DNA of 64,000 nucleotides from Zoogloea sp. (GTDB taxonomy: Bacteria; Pseudomonadota; Gammaproteobacteria; Burkholderiales; Rhodocyclaceae): positions 93,265 to 157,264 of the forward strand of contig NZ_JAOAUU010000060.1 of NCBI RefSeq assembly GCF_030157465.1, given 5' to 3'. The notes under the pieces were generated by a model. The model saw only the letters and a list, made by a program, of their open reading frames with translations. It made no database searches and was not told the DNA's origin. The translations under genes were made by a program, and so were the position numbers. Below are positions 9,621 to 17,523 of the stretch, in pieces. Numbering within the stretch: the stretch's first letter is position 1; every line of letters starts with the position of its first letter.

Positions 9621-10556
9621 ATGTCCACGCTCATCTGCGGTTCCATCGCCTTCGATTCGATCATGGTTTTCCATGACCGCTTCCGCAACCACATCCTGCC
9701 CGAGCAACTGCATATCCTGAACGTCTCCTTCTTCGTGCCCGAAATGCGGCGCGAATTCGGTGGCTGTGCCGGCAACATCGCCTACAACCTCAAGCTGCTC
9801 GGTGGCGACCCGCTGATCATGGCCACCGTTGGCGACGACGCCGCGCCCTATCTCGGCCGCCTCGAAACGCTCGGTCTGTCCCGCGCCCACGTCACCCAGG
9901 TGCCGGGCAGCTTCACCGCCCAGGCCTTCATCACCACCGACCTGGACGACAACCAGATCACCGCCTTCCATCCCGGCGCAATGGTGCATTCGCATCTCAA
10001 CAAGGTCGAGCAGGCCACCGGCGTTCAACTCGGCATCGTGTCACCGGACGGGCGCGACGGCATGCTCGAGCATTGCCGCCAGTTCGCCGATGCCAAAATC
10101 CCCTTCATCTTCGATCCGGGCCAGGGGCTGCCGATGTTCAACGGCGAGGAACTTCTCGCCTGTCTGAAACTGGCCGACTACTGCACGGTCAACGACTACG
10201 AGGCGCGCCTGCTTTGCGAGCGCACCGGCCGCTCGATCGAATCCCTGGCCGGCGAAGTCAAGGCCCTGATCGTCACCCTGGGTGGCGAAGGCTCGGAGAT
10301 CCACACCGCCGGCCGCAAGATCGACATTCCCTGTGCCGTGCCGACCAGCGTCGAAGACCCGACCGGCTGCGGCGACGCCTACCGGGCCGGCCTGCTGTAC
10401 GGTATCGAGCAAGGCATGGATCTCGAACAAAGCGGGCGCCTGGCCTCCGTGATGGGCGCCATCAAGATTGCCAGCCGCGGCGGCCAGAACCATGCGCCCA
10501 GCCGTGAAGAAATCGCCGAGGCCTACCGCAAGGCCTTCGGCTCAACCCTGTGGTGA
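9621..10556 (+). CDS. PfkB-family carbohydrate/nucleoside kinase
   Basis: Ribokinase-fold ATP-dependent kinase, 311 aa. The N-terminal substrate-binding Gly motif is FGGCAGNIAYNLKLLGGD near residue 46. The C-terminal PfkB signature DPTGCGDAYRAGLLYG near residue 251 contains the catalytic Asp. The substrate is uncertain: adenosine, ribose or fructose-type sugars are all possible, and the FGGCAGN and GCGD details resemble adenosine-kinase-like members. A small hairpin (GGGCCG/CGGCCC) lies in the 81-nt gap before it. Confidence 0.88.
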   Translation: MSTLICGSIAFDSIMVFHDRFRNHILPEQLHILNVSFFVPEMRREFGGCAGNIAYNLKLLGGDPLIMATVGDDAAPYLGRLETLGLSRAHVTQVPGSFTAQAFITTDLDDNQITAFHPGAMVHSHLNKVEQATGVQLGIVSPDGRDGMLEHCRQFADAKIPFIFDPGQGLPMFNGEELLACLKLADYCTVNDYEARLLCERTGRSIESLAGEVKALIVTLGGEGSEIHTAGRKIDIPCAVPTSVEDPTGCGDAYRAGLLYGIEQGMDLEQSGRLASVMGAIKIASRGGQNHAPSREEIAEAYRKAFGSTLW

Positions 10557-10567
10557 AAGGAAGAAAC

Positions 10568-11023
10568 ATGCGAATCGCAAATCTGGTCATCGCCCTGCTG
10601 GCCTCCGTGACCGTTGCCGGCTGCGCGAGCGGCCTCGGCGGCGGCGACTATGAACGTGCAGAAGCCCGGCGCGTGATCAACGTGCGCATGGGCATCGTCG
10701 AAAGCGTGCGCCCGGTGAAACTCGAAGGCACCAAGTCGCCGGTCGGCACCATCGGCGGCGCCGCAATTGGCGGCATTGCCGGCAGCACCGTCGGCCAGGG
10801 CAAGGGCTCGGCGATCGCCGCGGTGGTCGGCGCGGTGGTTGGCGGCCTCGCCGGTGCGGCAGCCGAAGAAGGCGTCACCCGCAAGCAGGGCATCGAGATC
10901 ACCCTCAAGATGGACAACGGCGAAATACTTGCCGTGATGCAGGAAGACGGCGGCGAGAAGTTCGCGCCGGGCGAACGCGTTCGCCTGTTGCAGGACGGCC
11001 GCACCACCCGCGTCACCCGCTAA
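10568..11023 (+). CDS. Glycine-zipper outer-membrane lipoprotein (SlyB/Pcp-like)
   Basis: The 151-aa precursor has a lipoprotein signal peptide MRIANLVIALLASVTVAGCA with Cys18 in a lipobox (VAGC). A Gly-zipper two-helix region follows (about residues 62-104: GTIGGAAIGGIAGSTVG, then VVGAVVGGLAGAAAEEG) before a small C-terminal beta domain. Family members sit in the outer membrane and stabilise the envelope. The ATG at 10568 has AAAGGAAG upstream; an upstream GTG would put six residues ahead of the signal sequence and is less likely. Confidence 0.87.
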   Translation: MRIANLVIALLASVTVAGCASGLGGGDYERAEARRVINVRMGIVESVRPVKLEGTKSPVGTIGGAAIGGIAGSTVGQGKGSAIAAVVGAVVGGLAGAAAEEGVTRKQGIEITLKMDNGEILAVMQEDGGEKFAPGERVRLLQDGRTTRVTR

Positions 11024-11128
11024 CGCTTCCGGCCGAGGCGCGGGCAGGCCATTGCTGGCGCTCTGGCCGCAGGGGTAGCCCTTCGCCCATCTGTGAAATC
11101 CACAGGGTGAGGCTTGAGGCAACACGTG

Positions 11129-11173
11129 CGTAAACACGAAAAGGGACCAAGTCGGCCCCTTTTCGCGTTTACG
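11129..11173 (+). terminator. Long stem-loop, probable terminator after the lipoprotein gene
   Basis: A 17-bp stem with one mismatch joins CGTAAACACGAAAAGGG (11129-11145) to CCCTTTTCGCGTTTACG (11157-11173) around an 11-nt loop. There is no trailing T-run after the right arm; the T-runs are inside the stem. It could act as a bidirectional or processing element rather than a classical terminator. Confidence 0.55.
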
Positions 11174-11266
11174 GGCAGCGCTTTCGTCACCACTTCGTAA
11201 CCACGCTTTAACGGCACCGCAACGCAGCATTCAGACAATGCATGGAAACCCCAAGAGGATTCCACC

Positions 11267-12025
11267 ATGCTGCAGAAGGAACAACACGTCGCCCACCGCC
11301 CCGGACGCAACCTGCACGTCGGGCTCGCCAGCAGCCCCACCGAAGTGCTGGAAGCCCAGAAGCTGCGCTACCGGGTTTTCGCCGACGAAATGGGCGCCCG
11401 CCTCTCGACCCGCACACCGGGCGTCGATCGCGACATCTACGACCCTTTCTGCGAGCACCTGATCGTCCGCGATGAAGACGCCGGCCGCATCGTCGGCACC
11501 TACCGCATCCTGTCCCCCAGCGCCGCGCGCGAAGTGGGCAGCTATTACTCCGAGAACGAATTCGACCTGACCCGGCTGCGCCACCTGCGCGGCCGCATGG
11601 TCGAGATCGGCCGCGCCTGCATCGACGCCGATTACCGCTCCGGCGCGGTCATCACCCTGCTGTGGTCCGGACTTGCACGCTACATGCTCGAAAACGGCTA
11701 CGATTACCTGATCGGCTGCGCGTCGGTCAGCATGGCCGACGGCGGTCACACCGCGGCCAGCCTGTATAATCGGCTCAAGGAAGAGCACCTCTGCCCCCTC
11801 GAATACCGCGTGTTTCCCCGCACTCCGCTGCCCATGCAGGCCCTGCGCCAGGATCTCGAAGCCGACACCCCGCCCCTCGTCAAGGGCTACCTGCGGGCCG
11901 GCGCGTGGATTTGCGGCGAACCGGCGTGGGATCCTGATTTCAACACCGCCGACCTGCCCGTCCTGCTGCCGGTTTCCCGGCTCGACGCCCGCTACGCCAA
12001 GCACTTCCTGGGACGCAAGGACTGA
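11267..12025 (+). CDS. GNAT-type N-acyltransferase, OlsB-like
   Basis: The 252-aa protein resembles acyl-ACP-dependent N-acyltransferases that N-acylate ornithine in the first step of ornithine-lipid synthesis. Visible are EAQKLRYRVFADEMGARLST near residue 28, VGTYRIL, and the conserved EIGRACIDADYRSGAVITLLW near residue 113, then a central GCASVSMADGG. AGAGGA 7 nt before the ATG supports the start. A PlsC-type acyltransferase follows immediately, the usual OlsB-OlsA partner. Acyl-homoserine-lactone synthases share the fold, but the OlsA neighbour argues for a membrane-lipid role. Confidence 0.82.
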   Translation: MLQKEQHVAHRPGRNLHVGLASSPTEVLEAQKLRYRVFADEMGARLSTRTPGVDRDIYDPFCEHLIVRDEDAGRIVGTYRILSPSAAREVGSYYSENEFDLTRLRHLRGRMVEIGRACIDADYRSGAVITLLWSGLARYMLENGYDYLIGCASVSMADGGHTAASLYNRLKEEHLCPLEYRVFPRTPLPMQALRQDLEADTPPLVKGYLRAGAWICGEPAWDPDFNTADLPVLLPVSRLDARYAKHFLGRKD

Positions 12026-12087
12026 AACCCGACACCCCCGCTTCCGGCCTCGTACGCGCGGCCCGCTACGCCCGCCTTGCCGCTCAC

Positions 12088-12777
12088 GTGATCGGAGGGC
12101 TGGTCATGACGGCCGCCGGCTTTCCATTCATCACGCCGGCCCGCCAGCTCCACCTCAAGCAGCGCTGGTCGGCCCGGCTGCTGAAAATCCTGGGCATCCG
12201 GCTGGAGACAAACGAACCCTATGTCAGCCCCGGCAGCCTGCTGGTGGCCAACCACATCTCGTGGCTGGACATTTTCGTCATCAACGCCGCCTATCCGGCA
12301 GCCTTCATCTCGAAAGCCGAAGTACGCCAGTGGCCGGTGATGGGCTGGCTGGCCTCGAAAAACGAAACCGTCTTCCTGCGTCGTGGCAGTCGCGGCCACG
12401 CCAAGGTCGTGAATGGCGAAATTGCGGCTCTGCTCGAACGCGGCAGGCACGTGGCGCTGTTTCCTGAAGGCACGACCACCGACGGCAGCCATATTCACCC
12501 CTTCCACGGCGCCCTGCTGCAACCCGCCATCGATGCAGGGGCACCGATCCAGCCCCTCGCCATTGCGTATCGCCTGCCGGACGGCCGCTTTACCCGCGCG
12601 CCGGCCTACGACGGCGATGTCAGCCTCGGGCAAAGCATCAAGGCCATCATTGCCGAACGGGAAATCGTGGCCCGCGTGCACATCACCCCGGCCCTGGCAA
12701 CCTGCGACAAGCCGGATCGCAAGGCCCTCGCCCACACGGCGAGAGAGGTGATCGCCGAACGGATCGCCCAGACTTGA
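12088..12777 (+). CDS. 1-acyl-glycerol-3-phosphate/lyso-ornithine-lipid acyltransferase, OlsA-like
   Basis: PlsC-family O-acyltransferase that would esterify the 3-hydroxyl of lyso-ornithine lipid or lysophosphatidate. The HX4D motif is NHISWLD and the acceptor motif is FPEGTTT. The GTG at 12088 gives 229 aa and cuts into the first hydrophobic segment. The frame is open with good codon bias back to a CTG at 12022 overlapping the olsB-like stop, which would add 22 residues (KPDTPASGLVRAARYARLA and on) typical of family N-termini. The annotated start is therefore provisional. It converges on apaH. Confidence 0.82.
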   Translation: MIGGLVMTAAGFPFITPARQLHLKQRWSARLLKILGIRLETNEPYVSPGSLLVANHISWLDIFVINAAYPAAFISKAEVRQWPVMGWLASKNETVFLRRGSRGHAKVVNGEIAALLERGRHVALFPEGTTTDGSHIHPFHGALLQPAIDAGAPIQPLAIAYRLPDGRFTRAPAYDGDVSLGQSIKAIIAEREIVARVHITPALATCDKPDRKALAHTAREVIAERIAQT

Positions 12778-12846
12778 AAGCGCAGCCGGCTGCGAGGGCA
12801 CCGGCAGCAACACGGAGGGCAGACCCGCCCGCCCCCGCCCTTCAAT

Positions 12847-13680
12847 TCAGGACGGCTTCACCTTGCCGTGACTCAGGCCCGGGCACTGGACCTGAAACAC
12901 CACCCGGTCTTCCAGGCGCACCGCAGTAAGCTCGCGGCCCCACAGGCAACCCGAATCCAGCGCCAGCAGCTTGGGCTCGACAAGCAGGCCAAGGGCCGAC
13001 CAGTGGCCAAACACCACGGTGGTGTCCGCACTCTTGCGGCCCGGCGCCTCGAACCAGGGCAAGTAGCCCTTGGGCGCCTTGGTCACCTCGCCCTTCACCT
13101 TGAAATCCATGACGCCCTCGGGCGTGCAGAAGCGCATGCGCGTCATCGCGTTGATGATCACCCGCATGCGCTCATAGTCGCGCAGCTTGTCGCTCCAGGC
13201 CGACGGCTCGCTGCCCCACATGTTGTGCAGCAGTTCGGCGTGATAGGGGCCGGCAAGTGCGCCTTCCACCTCACGGGCCAGGGCCCGCGCCTGGGTCACC
13301 GTCCAGCCTGGCAGCAAGCCGGCGTGGACCATCGCGAAGCCGTTTTCCACGTGCATCAGCGGGCGGGTGCGCAACCACGCGAGCAGGGCCTCGCGGTCCG
13401 GCGCATCGAGGATGGCCTGGATGGTGTCGTCCTTACCGCGGCTGCGAATGGAGCCATAGGCCACCATCAGCAGGTAGAGATCATGGTTGCCGAGCACGGT
13501 GATGGCTGCCGGGCCCAGATCGCGCACGAAACGAAGGGTTTCGAGGGAATCCGGGCCGCGGTTGACCAGGTCGCCAACCAGCCACAGGCGGTCTTTTGAA
13601 GGGTCGAAGGACACCCGCTCGAGCAGGGCTTTGAGCGAGCAGAAGCAGCCCTGGATGTCACCGATTGCGTAAGTTGCCAT
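12847..13680 (-). CDS. apaH: Symmetrical bis(5'-nucleosyl)-tetraphosphatase
   Basis: Hydrolyses Ap4A to two ADP, and also affects Np4-capped RNA. The 277-aa protein shows the metallophosphatase motifs GDIQGC (residues 7-12), GDLVNRGPDS near residue 36 and GNHDLYLL near residue 64, with the usual family length. The ATG follows the stop of the sugar 4,6-dehydratase gene by 3 nt, so it appears to be the last cistron of the polysaccharide operon rather than standing with ksgA/pdxA, its place in enterobacteria. Confidence 0.95.
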   Translation of the reverse strand: MATYAIGDIQGCFCSLKALLERVSFDPSKDRLWLVGDLVNRGPDSLETLRFVRDLGPAAITVLGNHDLYLLMVAYGSIRSRGKDDTIQAILDAPDREALLAWLRTRPLMHVENGFAMVHAGLLPGWTVTQARALAREVEGALAGPYHAELLHNMWGSEPSAWSDKLRDYERMRVIINAMTRMRFCTPEGVMDFKVKGEVTKAPKGYLPWFEAPGRKSADTTVVFGHWSALGLLVEPKLLALDSGCLWGRELTAVRLEDRVVFQVQCPGLSHGKVKPS

Positions 13681-13683
13681 GGG

Positions 13684-15558
13684 TCAGGCTCGATGTGCGG
13701 CAGGCTCGACAACCTGCAGAGGCGGGGTGCTCACCGCCGGGGAATATTCGGGAACCCAGCGCCGCAGTTCGCGCCGAACCTCGGGCGCGCCCACCGCCCG
13801 GCGCTGGCGCAACCACTGCAACAGCGCAGCCAGCCGACCGTCCTCGACAGGCTGGGCGCGGGCGATGCGCAGCTTGGGGTGATGGGTGGCGCGGGTTTCC
13901 TCGGCGTCGGCCAGCACCTCCTCGAAAAGTTTCTCGCCGGGCCGCAGACCGGTGAACACCACCCGGATCTCCTCCTCGGTATGCCCCGACAGGCGGATCA
14001 TGTCCCGCGCGAGTTCGGCGATCTTCACCGGCTCGCCCATGTCGAGCACGAAAATCTCGCCGCCCTGCCCCATCGACCCCGCCTGCAGCACCAGCTGCGC
14101 GGCCTCGGGGATCGACATGAAATAGCGCGTGATGTCCGGATGGGTCACCGTGACCGGGCCGCCGCCGGCGATCTGCTCCTGGAACTTGGGAATCACGCTG
14201 CCCGCGCTGCCCAGCACGTTGCCAAAGCGGACGATCTCGAACTGGGTCTTGCCCTCGCTCGACAACGCCTGGCACACCTGCTCGGCAAGCCGCTTGGTGG
14301 CCCCCATCACGTTGGTCGGATTCACCGCCTTGTCGGTCGACACCAGCACGAAGCGCGCCACGCCGCAGGCCACGGCGCTGCGCCCCACTTGCCAGGTGCC
14401 GAGCACGTTGTTGCGCACCGCCTGCCAGGCGTTGTCGTCCTCCATCAGCGGCACATGCTTGTAGGCCGCGGCATGGAAGATCACGTGGGGGTGGAAACGG
14501 GTGATCACCTCGTCCACGCGAATGGCGTCCTTCACGTCACCGGCCAGGGCAACCAGCTGAATGGTCGGAAAATGAGCGGCGAATTCTTCACCGAGGCGGT
14601 ACAGCGCATATTCGCTGATATCAAAGCAGATCAGCACAGAGGGCTCGAAGCGGGCAATCTGCCGGCACAGCTCGGCACCGATGGAGCCGCCGGCACCGGT
14701 CACCATCACCGCCTTGCCGCGCAGGTATTCACGCACTTCGACGGTATTGATGCGCACCGGATCGCGCCCGAGCAGATCCTCGACATCCACACGGCGAACC
14801 TCGCTGACGCTGATCCGGCCGGTCATCAGGTCTTCAATCGCCGGCACGATCAGCGCCTTGACCCCCGCCCGCACGCAAACGCTGGCCACCTTGCGGCGCA
14901 CCTCGTGGCGTGCATTGGGCATCGCGATGATGGCGTGGCCAACCTTGAACTCCTCGGCAACCCGTTCGAGATCGGCGATGCGGCCCAACACCTTGCAACC
15001 GTAAACCTCACGCCCCTGGATGGTCGGCTCGTCGTCGAGCAGGCCGACGACCCGCCATTCGGCCGAACGGGACAAATCCCGCAGCAAGCCCGCCGCCGCA
15101 TCGCCGGCCCCCAGCACGACCACCGGCTGACCCAGCGCCCGCAGCCCGCCATACAGCCGCGATTCTTTCCAGGTGCGATACAGCGCCCGCGTGCCGCCCA
15201 TGTATACGGCCAGCGCCAGCGGCTGCAGCAGGAACACCAGTCGCGGCACTTCGGGCGCGAAGCGCACCGCCACCACCACGACCAGCGGCGTGAGTACGGT
15301 TGCCACCGCCACCGCACGGCCGATGCACACCAGATCGGGCAGGCTCGCAAAAACCCACAGGCTCCGGTAGAGGCCGAATGCCTGCAACAACAGGCCCTGC
15401 AGCACGACGACGATCCCGAGGCCGAGGAAAAACCCCGGCAAAAACTCTGGCGGAATGGCGAGATTGAAGCGGATGAGATACGCCACCCACCACGCCAGGG
15501 CAACCCCGACGACATCCGAAAAGTAAACCAGAAGGGGGTGATACGTTTTTCTAATCAA
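13684..15558 (-). CDS. UDP-N-acetylglucosamine 4,6-dehydratase, WbpM/CapD type
   Basis: The 624-aa protein has an N-terminal four-helix membrane domain (residues about 1-115), a first nucleotide-binding domain (QPVVVLGAGDAAAGLL near residue 145) and a C-terminal SDR domain (MVTGAGGSIGAELCRQIARF near residue 284). The catalytic region is STDKAVNPTNVMGATKRLAE, with Met in place of the usual SDR Tyr as in WbpM. It should convert UDP-GlcNAc to the 4-keto-6-deoxy sugar used for QuiNAc/FucNAc. It starts with TTG overlapping the preceding stop (TTGA), and no better start is present. It is third of a wbpV-wbpL-wbpM-like trio. Confidence 0.9.
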   Translation of the reverse strand: MIRKTYHPLLVYFSDVVGVALAWWVAYLIRFNLAIPPEFLPGFFLGLGIVVVLQGLLLQAFGLYRSLWVFASLPDLVCIGRAVAVATVLTPLVVVVAVRFAPEVPRLVFLLQPLALAVYMGGTRALYRTWKESRLYGGLRALGQPVVVLGAGDAAAGLLRDLSRSAEWRVVGLLDDEPTIQGREVYGCKVLGRIADLERVAEEFKVGHAIIAMPNARHEVRRKVASVCVRAGVKALIVPAIEDLMTGRISVSEVRRVDVEDLLGRDPVRINTVEVREYLRGKAVMVTGAGGSIGAELCRQIARFEPSVLICFDISEYALYRLGEEFAAHFPTIQLVALAGDVKDAIRVDEVITRFHPHVIFHAAAYKHVPLMEDDNAWQAVRNNVLGTWQVGRSAVACGVARFVLVSTDKAVNPTNVMGATKRLAEQVCQALSSEGKTQFEIVRFGNVLGSAGSVIPKFQEQIAGGGPVTVTHPDITRYFMSIPEAAQLVLQAGSMGQGGEIFVLDMGEPVKIAELARDMIRLSGHTEEEIRVVFTGLRPGEKLFEEVLADAEETRATHHPKLRIARAQPVEDGRLAALLQWLRQRRAVGAPEVRRELRRWVPEYSPAVSTPPLQVVEPAAHRA

Positions 15559-16568
15559 GACTTTGGCTTCCCGGCCGGGTCATGACGGCGCCACGCGCGG
15601 TCAATCTGCCAGCCCAGGATCAGGTAAATGAACAAGCATAGTGTAATGATGCCGCATTGCAGCGAAAACTTCAGCGGCAAGGCAACAAGGCCACCGACTG
15701 CCGAGCCCGCCATCAACACATAGGCCAGCAGCGCCGTCCTCCGGTGGCCAGCGCCCATGCGTACCAGGCGCTGATAATAATGGCTGCGGTGGGCCTGCCA
15801 GACCTTCTCGCCGCGCAGCGCCCGGCGCAGCAGGGTAAGGCTCGCATCCACGATGAAAGGCGAAAACACCAGCAGCGGAAACCACAGCGGCCACGCCCCC
15901 GCGTCGCGGCCGGCAAGGCCCAGCGTGCCGGCCAGAAAGCCGAGGGGCACCGAGCCCACGTCGCCCATGAAGATTCGCGCCGGATGAAAATTGAAACACA
16001 GGAAGCCCGCCGCCGCCGCTGCGATGCCGGCGCAGACCAGGGCCAGCGAAAGCTGTCCGGCCAGCGCCGCCGCCACGCCCAGCGCCGCAAAGCCAAACAG
16101 CGCCATGCCGCCCGCGAGTCCGTCGGCGCCGTCCATGAAATTGTAAAGATTGGCCATCCAGACCAGCCCGAGCAGTAACAGCCCGGCAAGCGCCCAGCCG
16201 CCGGGGGGCGCCACAAGCACCAGGAAGACGCCGGCAGCAAGTGCCTGGGCCAGAAACCGGGCCCGCGCCGACAGGCTGCGCCGGTCGTCCATCAAGCCCA
16301 GTGCGGCCAGCCCCAGCGCGCCGCCAAGGGCAGCCAGCAGCGCACGGTCGAGCCCGGCGCCAAGCCACACCAGCAGGCCGGCAGCCGCCACACCCGCCAT
16401 CACGCCGACGCCACCGGTGCGCGGCACCGGCGTGGTGTGCATCGAACGTTCGTTGGGCTGGTCGAGAAAATACAGCAGCGAACCCGGCCGGCAGCAGCCG
16501 CGGGTAAGGCTCCAGGCGACGGCAAAAGCCACGACCGGCACCAGCAGGGCCAGGCCTTCAAACACCAC
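15555..16568 (-). CDS. Polyprenyl-phosphate sugar-1-phosphate transferase, WecA/WbpL family
   Basis: The 337-aa multi-spanning membrane protein of glycosyltransferase family 4 would move a HexNAc-1-P (QuiNAc or FucNAc by context) onto undecaprenyl phosphate to start a polysaccharide repeat. Hallmarks are LDQPNERSMHTTPVPRTGG near residue 36, ANLYNFMDGADGLAGG near the middle, FNFHPARIFMGDVGS with the catalytic Asp, and the basic loop WQAHRSHYYQRL. The GTG at 16568 has GGAG 7 nt upstream; the next GTG, one codon later, is possible. Its stop overlaps the TTG of the dehydratase. Confidence 0.9.
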   Translation of the reverse strand: MVFEGLALLVPVVAFAVAWSLTRGCCRPGSLLYFLDQPNERSMHTTPVPRTGGVGVMAGVAAAGLLVWLGAGLDRALLAALGGALGLAALGLMDDRRSLSARARFLAQALAAGVFLVLVAPPGGWALAGLLLLGLVWMANLYNFMDGADGLAGGMALFGFAALGVAAALAGQLSLALVCAGIAAAAAGFLCFNFHPARIFMGDVGSVPLGFLAGTLGLAGRDAGAWPLWFPLLVFSPFIVDASLTLLRRALRGEKVWQAHRSHYYQRLVRMGAGHRRTALLAYVLMAGSAVGGLVALPLKFSLQCGIITLCLFIYLILGWQIDRAWRRHDPAGKPKS

Positions 16569-17523
16569 CGAGCATCTCCTGCAGCCCTTCAGCCAGGCCC
16601 GTTTGTGCGCGCCAGCCCAGCTCTCGATGGATGCGTGCCGGCGAATAGCAGGCCGAGCCGAGCAGGCGATCCAGCGCCTCGCTGTCGAGGGGCACCCGCC
16701 GCCCGGCCAGCGCCTCGATGCCGTCGCCAAGGCGGGCCAGCGCGGCCAGCACCCCGCGCGGCACCGACCAGCGCACCGGCGCCAGCCCGCAGGCCGCCCG
16801 CAACGCGTCGTAGAGGCCGCGCCCGGAATGGGTTTGCGGATGGGCGACGATGTAGCTGCGCCCCGCCGCACGGGCGTCGCCGGCAACCAGACGCATGGCG
16901 GCCACCACATCGGCCACATGAACCATCGAGCGCCGGTTGCCGGTTTCGGGCAGCGGCGGAAAAACCCCACGCCGCACCAGCGACGCCATGCGTTCGAGAT
17001 TGCCGCGCCCCCCCGCGCCATACACCATGGCCAGGCGCAGGCTCACGACGTGCATGCCGTAGCGCTCGGCCGCGGCCAGGAGCGCGTCTTCCGCAGCGCG
17101 CTTGGCCTTGCCGTAGGCCGACTCGGGCGGCACCGGCCAGTCTTCGTCGATGCAGGCATCCAGCGGCTCGCCCATGGCCTTGACGCTGGAAAGGGAGACG
17201 AAACGCGCCACTCCGGCCTCGCCCGCCGCCTCGGCCAGCGCGCGGGTGGCCTCGAAATTGACCTGGCGGTGGCGCAGCGCGTCGGCCTCGCTCAGCGCAC
17301 CAAAGGCATGGGCGTGGCCGGCGCAGTGAAAAACCGTGTCGATGCCGGCACAAGCCGCCGCAAGGCTGGCCGGGTCGCTCAGATCACCCTGCAGTTCATG
17401 GGACGCACGCGCGGCGCTGCGTGTCAGCACCCGGAGCGGCACGCCGTCGGCCTGCAGGGCCGCCACCAGCCGGCGGCCGATGAAACCTCGTCCGCCGGTG
17501 ACGAGCGTCAGCCCCTGGCTCAA
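16558..17523 (-). CDS. NAD-dependent sugar epimerase/reductase, WbpV-like
   Basis: Extended SDR protein, 321 aa. The Rossmann motif is LVTGGRGFIGRRLVAAL near residue 7, and the catalytic region has SLSSVKAMG and YGKAKRAAED (Y-x3-K). In Pseudomonas the gene ahead of wbpL-wbpM reduces the WbpM product to UDP-QuiNAc; the same order here supports that role, though the exact sugar cannot be read. The start is TTG at 17523, overlapping the ligase TGA, with GGGAGG a few nt upstream. No ATG or GTG lies near the Rossmann motif. Confidence 0.87.
   Translation of the reverse strand: MSQGLTLVTGGRGFIGRRLVAALQADGVPLRVLTRSAARASHELQGDLSDPASLAAACAGIDTVFHCAGHAHAFGALSEADALRHRQVNFEATRALAEAAGEAGVARFVSLSSVKAMGEPLDACIDEDWPVPPESAYGKAKRAAEDALLAAAERYGMHVVSLRLAMVYGAGGRGNLERMASLVRRGVFPPLPETGNRRSMVHVADVVAAMRLVAGDARAAGRSYIVAHPQTHSGRGLYDALRAACGLAPVRWSVPRGVLAALARLGDGIEALAGRRVPLDSEALDRLLGSACYSPARIHRELGWRAQTGLAEGLQEMLGGV

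Noticed and set aside
12781..12794. Palindrome CGCAGCCGGCTGCG between olsA-like gene and apaH
   Set aside because: Short GC palindrome without T-run in a convergent gap; too common at this GC content to call a terminator or site.
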